Source: Bemisia tabaci (lineage: Eukaryota > Arthropoda > Insecta > Hemiptera > Aleyrodidae). Taken from it: a stretch of DNA of 64,000 nucleotides. Position numbers and translations under genes: made by a program. This document shows, in pieces, positions 54,455 to 64,000 of the stretch. The DNA lies in NCBI RefSeq assembly GCF_918797505.1, contig NC_092795.1, positions 36,808,592-36,872,591 of the forward strand, read 5' to 3'. Below the pieces are notes generated by a model, which worked only from the letters and a program-made list of their open reading frames with translations, searched no databases and was not told the origin of the DNA. The first letter of the stretch is position 1, and each line of letters opens with the position of its first letter.

Positions 54455-57400
54455 CAACGCGCCTTCCCACCAAAAACACACCATCCACCAAATCAAACCA
54501 TAACTTTCCCCATCTTTCCTTTGCATTCCCTGCATCCTTTCGCAAAAAATATCACGATAACAAAATTTGGTGGTTAACCCATGGCATCCATATACATGGT
54601 TATTTATTCAACAAAAGAAAAAAAAATGATAAAGCTCTGGATTTTTGACCCTCCTCGTCAGAGAGTATAGTACAATGTTTTGATCAAATCATACGAATGA
54701 GGCAGTTTGCACTCATGCACTTTTGCGGTCCATTTTTACCCTAGATGGTCGGATTATTGTGCAGTTTGTAAGTAAAGCGCATGAGGCAGCTAATGAAATT
54801 CACCAAAGTGGCTGTCGCGTAAACTCTGCTCCGCTGTAAAAGCAGCAGCCTCATTCCGAGGGTAAATATGTCACCCGCACTCCTCAGTCAAAATGCAGGG
54901 GTAACATTGCGAGGACAGAAAAAATAATCACCCCTAATCCCAGTTCTATTCATTCTATTAGGCAAAAGATGGATTGAGGGTTGCCGTAAATACCATGAAT
55001 TAACGGAAAAATATTTCATACGCGTGAAATTGGGGGAAGTATCCCTCGAAGCTGGGTTTTTTTTCTAGGAGGAAAAAGTAAGAGTTGCGATGACATTATT
55101 AAGCTAATGAATAATCCATCATTATAGGTTACTATGCACTATGCAATTTATGAATATTGGAATAAATTTCAGGTATTTGCACAGATTTTTCCTTCTTTTC
55201 ATATTGAAAGCTATTAGAGAGGGGAAAAGAGGGACTCGAGGGTAGGTGAGGAGGAAATGGGAGCGGGGAGAGAAAGACAGAGATTGAAGAGTACTGCGTA
55301 CAACTAACTGCTAACCAGTTTTATATTCTGCGCGAAAGTTTTCTCTGATTCTTCAGTTTGCGAGTCGAAAAAAATGAACATTTTTTAAACTTATTCAATA
55401 GACATATTACCATTCACTGAGTAAAGTCAAGTACAACGTCCTTTTGATATCAAGCGCTAGTGTATGGATCTGTTTACACCCGTACCTACTCATAAAATAG
55501 AGGCAGCAAAAATTAAGTGTAAACTTAAATTTGGTTCAGTAGATTGTTGCTTATTTCTAAGACAAACCGAGCGTTTCAAATAATTTAAATTGTAGGGTTG
55601 AGGTTTTTCTGTTAGTTTGGAACTTAAATAATTAATTCGAAATGATAACAAAATTAAACGGAAGAAAATATATCAGTATTCGTCACTCACAACTTCCACT
55701 TATGCTTCATTATTGTAAGTGAAATTATATTTAACGACTAAGTTTTTCTGCGTGCAACGAACAATTTTGCCGTAAAATTGTTGTTTTTTAAACCCATGTG
55801 AAATTAAACGGGTAAATTGATCACTTACCTCTTCTTCTGTTGACAAATAATTCTCATTTGAGTTAACATAGTAACTTCAGAAAGCATTATCACTGAGAAA
55901 ATGTGTGAGTGCAAAAAACCTGTCAGATTGTCAATGGTTAGTAAATAAATTAGGACTTCTCCAATATGAAATTACCAATCGGAACTATAAAACTGTGGGA
56001 ATAGTGATAGATCGGAAGGGAAGAGACTAATGACAACAGAGAAGAAACGGAAAAAGGAATTTCGAGTCTACATCACTAAATTTGGAGCGCGATAAAAACG
56101 TGCTGCTAAATCGGATTGGATCATTGAATACCAACCAGTCAATAAGAGGATTGTACATCGCTGTGATACGCAGGCTTAGCAGGGAAAATTCTTATTTTTT
56201 TCACACTGAACTTACAAAAAACTGGAGAGTCAATCACCACTAAATAAGATCGGTGTGACAACCGGATCTGATCCGTTTGTGAAATCATTTTTGTCGTTTT
56301 TAAGCAGATTAAGCGTAATTTCATTGTTTGAACTTATATTTGCCGGGCTGCGAAATGGACGATCCAAAAAAATGGACTTTGCGACGAATCTTTCGATCAA
56401 ACTTATGGAGTCCCCATCTACATTGTGGGTACTCAAGATTACCGGCTTCCATCTGTCTTTCCATCAAAACCCAAATCGATTCCTTTGGTACATTAAATTT
56501 TAAATAAAATGTTTACAATATCACAAACAATTTATTCTATAAAAAAATCGAGGTTTATCTTCATTTATTACATATGAAAGAGGTGTCCCTTTGTAACATT
56601 TCCTCTTTCTTATCGGAAAATGCCAATTATTTCGAATTTACTGACGAATGACTTAGAATTGACGGTTGAAGTAAATGGATTAACATTTTTTTGTGAAAAT
56701 GGAGTTATACTTTTAAACTTCAGCCATAATGACCCATATTGTTAAAAATATTGGACCCCTGCAATTGATGAAAACTCAGTTAGGTACAAATTTTTTTTCT
56801 CTCTTTCTTTCTTTTTTGCTTCGAAAAAGGGGAAAAAATCGAGTTGCGGGAAGTACTGTCGCCATGTGTCTGGAACGGGCCACCAAAAATCCAAACAACT
56901 CCCCCCCTCCCCCCGGAGCCGCTAGCGACTGACAGGGGAGGCGGTTAGACCGGGCCACCCGCACCCATCATCCTAACTCTTATAATCGGGATATTAAACC
57001 TACCTATCGGTATTACCTCGTTCAAACATTGTTTTCCGCGCAGTTTCCACCAAACAAGCACCGGTAAAACTAATCTGCCTCCATGCTATTGAATGATATG
57101 CGATACTTTGAAACCTTACTTTTGGTCCCAAACCTTCAAACAACGATAACGGTTTCGCAGTTTTGCTACTATTTTTAACCTATATATCGATAACCATCTT
57201 AATCTATAGGAATCTAATCCAGTCGCACTTGAGCGTGTCAATTTCACACCACTCTAGTAATTTTATCCTTAGTCTCCTCTCTTTTATTCGTTGCCCAAGT
57301 TTTGACGTGTTTAAGGACGTAAGTTTTTTTGTAAAATATATATAAAGGGGAAAAAAAACTACTTGACCTTTCGTCTAACGGAGTGTATTCGATTTTAAAC

Positions 57401-58264
57401 GAGCAAAAAAATCAAGGGATAATGCAAATCGGTTGACAAAACTTGAATGTGCAGAAAACAAACTCCTCTTATTGTTTGGGGTGCAGACAGAGCAAAGGGT
57501 GTTTGTCAACAAGAGGTGGTTCAAAATGTTTTGAGTATAGGTGAAACGGGCACTGCGCCCTTGTCCCAAATAGGGTCTTCATCCTGGCGGCATTGTTGCC
57601 TTATCAGCTGTTTTATGATGTACGCAAGACGGCTGACTAATTCAATACTGAACATTTAGCCATAGAAATAAAAAATAGCCGTATTAGCAATATCAGTCAC
57701 ATGGTTATTTTAGTTTATTTATTTTTTGTGCACAATTATATAAATTGAGATAAATATATGTACTGCGTGATAATATGTGACTCAAATGAGATTGTTTTCA
57801 CGTATTTTATACAAAACTGTAAATGCTTTCTATATTTAGATGGCGAACCTTTTCAAACCTTTGTCTAAGGTCCAATCCTATCATCTTACGATTAAAAATT
57901 TAATTAATATTTCGTCCTTTTTTTCTAAAAACGATTTTTTTATGACTAAAGCTTTAAAAGCCCCTAGTACAAAATTTTTGTCCGAAGTGGGGCCATAAAT
58001 CGTCGGCTGAACATAGCTCCTACCATAGTATACGTTCGCTCTTTAGAATACATCTGAAAATCGATATACCTTCTAAAAACGTGATCTTTAACAGTTTGAT
58101 AAAGTGACTATTCGTCAACCGTTTTCAAGTAACAAAGCTGATCCCAATCTAATTTGCGATAAAATTAAAAAGTAAAACATTAAAATTAAAATTTTCCCGC
58201 AAATTTGTTGTCTACGTGTTGTCATATTTTTATAATATGCCATTGGCAATTTCGAAGTAAAATC
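54455..58264. other. No confident gene over 3.8 kb
   Basis: AT-rich. ORFs at 56230-56503 overlap on both strands. The minus-strand frame has a stretch (NGSDPVVTPI) that looks protein-like but is not identifiable. A C-rich run lies near 56905. Confidence 0.35.
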
Positions 58265-58346
58265 CGGAGTGAATCTCACCCCGGAGTCAATGTTTCCTCC
58301 AAAATACTCGGAAGATAAGAATGAGAAGTGAAACTCGTTCCGTAAG

Positions 58347-58384
58347 AGCGAACTTTTCTCCTTGAAATGAGAAAAGTTCGCTCC
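58347..58384. other. Perfect 15-bp stem-loop
   Basis: GAGCGAACTTTTCTC, an 8-base loop (CTTGAAAT) and GAGAAAAGTTCGCTC. Nearby ACTCCG/CGGAGT phrases at 58265-58285 and 58400-58412 suggest it is the centre of a small foldback. The stem is short for a microRNA precursor. Confidence 0.6.
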
Positions 58385-58420
58385 TCAACAGCTGACTTCA
58401 CTCCGTAAAAAGAGTGGACT

Positions 58421-59121
58421 CCGCAACCAAAGACATAAAGACGGAGGGCTAAAAGCAAAAAATGAAGCTTCTTTTCAACCACCTCTACTATTGGCTAGAG
58501 GATTGGCGGCGAAATCGGGACAAGTTTGAATTCAAATGTAGGGCGGGAACTGAATAAAATAATAGCGGAAACAAAGTATTCTAGGTTGATTTTTGCCCAA
58601 ATTCACTTACCCACTCATATTTCTTTAACTTTAGGTTAGCTTTGGTCCGTTGTCGACCGATTAATTTCATTTGGGAGTAACGGTCATCTAGAACTGTAAC
58701 GACCTGTTTGAACCTGCAGAACCACCATGAGCAGAAGAAAAACTAACTTTATCTGAGATTACTGCCTATTACCAAGCAAAAGTAGGTGTAATACAATAGG
58801 ACGCAGTCCCAACTTTCTTAATAATTCGTTTTAGGCATTTAAAATACGTTTCGAAGAAGAAATATGGAAAAATTAAGAGGACAAGTTCAAATCAAATTTC
58901 CGTTTGCCGCCATGGATTCCCGCGCTCATTTACACACTCACACAAGCACCCAGCGCCAAACCAGGCTTCACTTTTTCCCCGTGCTTTTAGATACGAGCAC
59001 TCCGTCTTTATGTCTTTGTCCGCAACGCACTCATGTCGGTTTTTTTTAGGTTATAAATAGACTTCAGAGTGAAATGTATTCCAGATTCCACTTGAAGATG
59101 CTTGACACTGACGTAGCCACT
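58421..59121. other. No gene recognised
   Basis: Nothing convincing. The ORF 58864-59049 has no domain. Confidence 0.4.
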
Positions 59122-59345
59122 GCACGGAAAAAATGGATTGCTGAATTGACAATTAAATTGTTGACAAAATATGTCCTACATGTTACAGATGTACATTTTA
59201 CAATGACAGAAAACTAATTTAACCACGGGGGTCACCACTAAATTAAGAAATTACCATTTTTTATTGTAAAATCTACGTTAAAACATGATGGACACTTTTT
59301 TTAACTACAAAATTGTTAAATCAGCAATATCATTTTTTTCCGTGC
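59122..59345. mobile_element. Family-D palindromic MITE
   Basis: GCACGGAAAAAATGGATTGC at the left and ATATCATTTTTTTCCGTGC at the right. GCTGAATTGACAATTAAATT pairs with AACAAAATTGT-type sequence near the other end. The GCACGGA terminus is close to that of family C. Confidence 0.7.
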
Positions 59346-60435
59346 GGATCTACTCAAAACAGAATTGGCAACCGCGTTACATTAAGGTGATTTTACACCG
59401 TTTCAGAAGTTGAGTGGTCGTATTGACCAGGTGCACCTAAGCGTGCCGGTCGGCTGGTCCCCGCCGCGCCGTGCGCCATCCCTCAAACCGAAACGCAGGG
59501 ATTGTCATCGGGATCACCGGGACAATGGGTGCATTTACAGAGTGTCGCCTTCGGCCCTCGTCCCTTCTCCTAAATTCCCTACCCCACCCAACCCCTCGGC
59601 ACATTAAAGACCCCCATGACCCCGTCCGAAATTGCACCTCGCCAGTGCCAACTGGTGACAATCCCAAAGTCCAACTTTGGATTCGTCAGCAAACGAGGTT
59701 ATTTCCAATTTTCCACAATTTGGCAACTGTGAGATGATTGATGCTACAATGAGTGATTATTCATCGGATTTTCGGGTGTTGAACGAGGGGTAGGTGAGTT
59801 TATCACACCCGGATTGGCAACGGTGGCGTACCTGTTAAAGGGCTTTCTGGAGTCGGCGGGGCCTTTGTTCGCGGTCATTTGAAAGGTTAAACGCTTTAAA
59901 ATACGAATTTAAAAAGAGGGAGTTAAGCCAGCGAATCCCTTTGAATTAAAACTATCAAAAAAGTGCTATCAGTAGGGTTCAGTCTTTAATCTCAATTTTA
60001 TACGTTTACGCGTTTGTTCACATTCATGATTTTTGTTTTTACTTTTTGCGTGTTTTTTCGCCAAAGGTCAAATATTTATACAGTTATTTTTGCAAAAATT
60101 GACAATATTGAAACTAACCCTTAGTATTTATCCTTTCATGCCCTACAGAAAATGATGCAGCTTTAATGTACAGCCTGCGTGCTGTGTTCTGTGTGCTGTG
60201 TGCGTGCTGATACAGTGCACAATATAAAGGGGAAGAATTATTATTCACCTCAAAAATGTTCCAGAATGTAAAAAGTATTACGCGTTTGAGAAAACTTATT
60301 TTTTCTAAAAATATTGACAAAATTTAAAAATTGACGTGTAAAAAACGATCAGAAGCGTAGGATGAGACCACAAAACGTCATGTAATTGAACCGAAGTTGA
60401 AGTTAAAAAGAAGTTATGTAGTAGTTTATATTTAT
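59346..60435. other. No confident gene; GC-rich patch 59430-59640
   Basis: The patch has overlapping ORFs on both strands (65-88 codons). The rest is AT-rich with a GTGCTGTGT-rich bit near 60180-60210. Confidence 0.35.
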
Positions 60436-61520
60436 CAGGGCCGGATTTACCTACTTGCCGCCCATGGGCCGCCTGCATTTTTCCGCCCCCTCCTCATTCG
60501 TTTTGAAACATCAATAGATCGTATTCGACAGTGGTTTGATGTGTCGTTTGGTTCAAAACAATAGAACATAACCTCAAACAAAAATTATAGGATTTAATTT
60601 GGAAAAGCTGAAAATGAGAAAATTCCTAACAATTTCACTTTCCATTGCCATTTGGTACTCGAGAGAATAAAAATTCGATCACATAAGACCCGCTACCTCA
60701 GATTTCTAAATTGACTTTTGAGGCTGTGGTTACATATTGAATCAATCGATATCAATATAATCTCAACTGTGTGATCTGTCGAATACGATCTATAAAAACC
60801 ATCAAGTGAACGTGCCGGTGGGGGAGGGGGAGGGGTGTACGAGACGCGTTTACTTGTGTTGGGCACATTTTTTGTGAAAGCCCTGTCAACACTGACAAAA
60901 GTCCAGTTCCGTAAAACCATCCCTGTTTGGACAAGGCCTTCAATTTTAAAAAAACGAACGAATTATGAAAGAACAAACGTAAATGTGGTTAATAATTTTA
61001 CCTTCCGCCGCCGCCGCGCCGACTGCACTGTGTTGGAGCAATGCGTGAAGTATTCATGCAGTCTTGTAGGCGCTATGCGTTTCACGCCGACCGCTGCTGA
61101 CCACACTGTTTGGCGTAATGCGTTAAGTATTCATGCAGTCTTGTAGGCGTTATGCGTTTCAAGCCGACTGCCGCAGTGTGTTTGACGCAATGCGTGAAAT
61201 ATTCACGCAGTCTTGTAGGCGCTATGCGTTTCATGCCGACCGCTGCGCCGCTCCGTTCCAGGTCAAATTGCGTGTTTGGTTTCTCTCTTAACTCGACTAA
61301 TTAAAGGTGTTGTCTCTTGTATATCACCGAAAGACGACAAAATTAGAAATTACTATACTTTTACTCTTAGGAAATGAGAGATTTTGTCGTCTCTTCTCGT
61401 TTGTAATTCATTTTCTGAATCTGATTTTTCCTCTATTTTTTTTATACCTACATTCAAAAAGATTGCAAAATTTGCCGCCATGGGGCGGGGCCCATGTGGC
61501 CACCCCCTTCATCCGGCCTG
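60436..61520. mobile_element. hAT-like non-autonomous element, family G copy 2
   Basis: The ends are CAGGGCCGGATTTACC and CATCCGGCCTG. The flanks ATATTTAT (60428-60435) and ATAGTTAT (61521-61528) agree at 7 of 8 positions, a hAT-type target duplication. It is collinear with copy 1 (TACTTGCCGCCCATGGGCCG, the 70-bp minisatellite at about 61018-61240, CCCATGTGGCCACCCCCTTC) apart from a 280-bp insertion at 60514. Confidence 0.87.
60514..60793. mobile_element. Family-H element nested in family G
   Basis: ATAGATCGTATTCGACAG and CTGTCGAATACGATCTAT are exact inverse complements (18 bp). In copy 1 of family G the sequence runs straight through this point (ACATCAATGAAAACCATCAA), proving insertion. TA at both edges fits a TA target. 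The interior matches the ends of 13776-14450, so this is the internally deleted form. Confidence 0.87.
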
Positions 61521-61528
61521 ATAGTTAT

Positions 61529-64000
61529 TACTATTTTTTGTGGCGAAGCTCTGATGATGGCTGGGGGTGGGCCGAAAAAGCTTTTAAGTTATGTAAGTAA
61601 AGAACACCTAAATAAATGTATAGTGCCCAGATTTTAAATTTAATTTTTTAATTCTAATTAGAGGTATTACTCCAAAAATGTTTGAAAGTTGAAGTTGTTT
61701 CATCGTTTCAATCAAAGGCACCTTGCTTAATACTCAGCAGGACAGTTAACAACACCTCCGTTTTATCTCCATGTTAGAATATTATCCTACTCTCGGAAAC
61801 GATGATCAAAGTCTCCAATTCGAAATTAAGGTTAAGTTTGCCGCAGGTCCCTCTTGAACTTCTTCACTTGGATCCTGGATACGGAGTGTCCTTAATGTTG
61901 GAGAATGGGATGCAAAAGAGTCGTGTCGTGGCGGACGTCCATCAAAGGATCCAAATTAGGTGCGGATTTATTAGCCTGAGTATATCAGATGAAGCTTATA
62001 ATTTTATCGTCCGTAATTCTCATTCACCCGACCCAAGAAGCGCAAGTGCCTCAATTAATGTCCCTGTAGGTAAATAGCCTTATGCCGATGAGACCAGACA
62101 TCATTAGGAAAGTTGTCGGATTTAAGGAAAATAATCGCACATTTAGTCAACTAAAAAATCAATGTTTAGTTTTATTTGTTCGACTTTTTAATTTGCGTGG
62201 TTGAAAATATTATTCAAAATTCAAAAAAAAAAAAAAAACTAAAAAATAAAGACATGTTCTTTAGGTCCCTCTTCGTATTTTGATTTTGCATTTTACTGGA
62301 TACGTCTAGGGTATTTTACATTAAATGTCTCATTTTTGGAAAATATGGGACTCTTTAGAGGCCAAGAGGCACTATTAGGTAATTTGTTCCTCCTCCAAAA
62401 ATCTATCTTGCAACCCCTAAAATGAAGCTGAGAGTATTCAGGCGTGAAATATTTCATTAACTCTGTCGAATCGAATCGAAGTCTGTTAATTCTCGCGATC
62501 AGATATTTTAAATTTCAAAATATATTTTACTGAAAAGATAGCTTGAAAGTTAAATTTCATTCAAAAATTTGAAGTGAAAATAGTATTTGAACATAAGTTT
62601 GATATCTCGATGTATTCTCGCCATGGATTCACCTTAAATAATAAAATTGTTCAGCCTTAGGTATTTTCGTTGAAGAATTTAACGATTTTTATTTTAATCA
62701 ATTTAACTTCTTAAAATGTCGTTGATACACTACAATTATTTAGGTCTTGTCGAGTACTTAAAATTGGGCTAGGTTTAGAAGACTGTCTCATTCTAAGACT
62801 TCAACTCTTAGGTCTGCAACAATGACTTCACATGTGGAATAATTTACATTAAAAACAACAATCTATAATAAGTTATTAACTGTATAGATTTAAGCATTCA
62901 TATCTGTATAATTTAAATTTAAACACCAGCCAGGATACGTACAGAATCTTGTGGCTTAAAGTAATGCCGCTCCCCTTCAAATGGACAAGATATTAAAATC
63001 TCTTGTCAGTTCTGAATTGATGCAATTGAAAAGATAACAACAGCGAGAATAGTCGATCATTAACTTGGAATTGTTCGAGAACATTTTTGACAATCGCAGA
63101 AAAACTATGGTCAGCACCAGAGCTCGAGATTTAATGACCAAGCTCGTTTGAATCTATTGAATCGACGGAAATACACACTATGAGGGACAACTCTCTGAGG
63201 TCCGTATTACAAAACGCTTTACTCATTAATTTCAATGATTATTTCGCCGAGATAGTTATTTCTTGCTCGGTCCGACAATGACGATCCCCTTTTTCTTAGC
63301 AGCTTGGCAAAGTTGCGTCCCCCATGGGAGGTCCATCCCAGCTCAGTCATTGTTCATCTCGACTTCAGCGCCAGATTGCTAGTTTTCCTCACGAATCATA
63401 TACTAAAATGCTTGCTGGTGAATTGATGATTTCGAGCGAAATGACAACGTTGCTCAAGTTTGACGCTCGAGGGTCGCGACTCTCCAAGGGATGGAAATAA
63501 ATAGAATCGCGCAGATCGCAGAAAAATTCGCCTGGATGATTTCAACGAGCAGCAAATCGGTGTCTGCCTCTTGATTAAAACTAAACAAGAGCCCACTCCA
63601 AAGCAAGGGGGTTGATGGAGTTTTTCAGCGGCTGCGTGGGGCGGTAAGAGCTTAGGGCGCTATTTTCGGGTGCGGGTGTTCACTTGCATCCTGCGTGCTC
63701 AGAACATTTTCTTTTAAAGAAAGAAAACAGGTGGGGAAAATATATCTGAAGATGTTTGTTCATCGAATCGTCATCAGTTCTAATTAAGAGTTAGTCGCGG
63801 GTTGTAGGGTTGGGGTAGTGACGGATGGAAAGGTTTGGGTTGAAAATAAGTAATGGAACATTTTCTATAATCCTTAACAAGCAGTGAAGCAAGTGAAACA
63901 AGGAACAAGTTTCGACGAACTAATCAGCTCGCCATTGCAAATTAGATGCATTAAAATTTCAGGGGGGTATTCCCCGTATACCTCCCTTACGCCCCCCCCC
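61529..64000. other. No confident gene; AT-rich to window end
   Basis: Holds the ORF 61802-62077 (listed separately), an A-run at 62223-62240, and ends in a C homopolymer after CCCCGTATACCTCCCTTACG. Confidence 0.35.
61802..62077 (+). CDS. Hypothetical ORF, possible single exon
   Basis: Ninety-one codons from ATG to TAG with protein-like composition (LELLHLDPGYGVSLMLENG, then RVVADVHQRIQIRCGF and a serine-rich end). TTTGCCGCAG/G at about 61842 could be an acceptor and CCT/GTAGGT at about 62068 a donor, which would make it an internal exon. No family recognised and no neighbouring exon found. Confidence 0.28.
   Translation: MIKVSNSKLRLSLPQVPLELLHLDPGYGVSLMLENGMQKSRVVADVHQRIQIRCGFISLSISDEAYNFIVRNSHSPDPRSASASINVPVGK

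Noticed and set aside
58347..58384. microRNA precursor
   Set aside because: The perfect stem is only 15 bp with no flanking pairing of the usual 30 bp or more; a small foldback centre is likelier.

Overview
This is a eukaryotic, non-coding-rich window. It is AT-rich, has no long open reading frames, carries two 500-base N gaps (30581-31080 and 53022-53521), and is crowded with short inverted-repeat transposons, tandem repeats and truncated retrotransposon ends. The LINE tails, a mariner-type transposase remnant, hAT miniature elements and many palindromic MITEs point to an arthropod. A hemipteran insect such as a whitefly is my guess, but I cannot verify the species without a search. There are no operons, ribosome binding sites, rRNA, CRISPR arrays or confident tRNA genes.

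Layout. 1-10 kb: one family-A MITE, a 150-bp tandem array (818-1485), a LINE 3' end (3645-3980), and a family-B palindrome (4162-5237) split by an 838-bp hAT element with a perfect 8-bp target duplication. Further on are a second family-B copy, a long-hairpin family-C copy, a small hAT copy and a chain of CTTCG hairpins (9611-9737). 10-20 kb: a 45-bp tandem repeat, a second LINE 3' end (10501-10994), a second family-C hairpin, a family-H element and a mariner transposase fragment. 20-31 kb: more family-A and family-B copies and two hAT-like elements with target duplications (24231-25122, 25879-26091), then a GC-rich island. 31-40 kb: the best protein-coding evidence, two phase-compatible exons at 31964-32047 and 33919-34233 forming the 3' end of an unidentified plus-strand gene. 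Its intron carries MITEs and a microsatellite. After it come a candidate Helitron 3' terminus (35852-35879) and another small hAT (36130-36292). 40-42.2 kb: a 1,958-bp inverted repeat with 936-bp arms that look almost identical and an 86-bp spacer. 45-52 kb: a family-A MITE split by a 629-bp palindromic element, and a hAT element split by a 102-bp TIR element. 53-64 kb: a gap, short duplications, a long poly(T), a family-D MITE, and a 1.1-kb hAT-like element that itself contains a family-H element.

The window is best read as intergenic or intronic DNA shaped by waves of non-autonomous DNA transposons, most of them able to fold into long hairpins. At least four insertions sit inside another element, so relative ages can be read directly. 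The near-perfect 2-kb inverted repeat is the most unusual object: it is either very young, maintained by gene conversion, or an assembly product, and if transcribed it would make a long double-stranded RNA.
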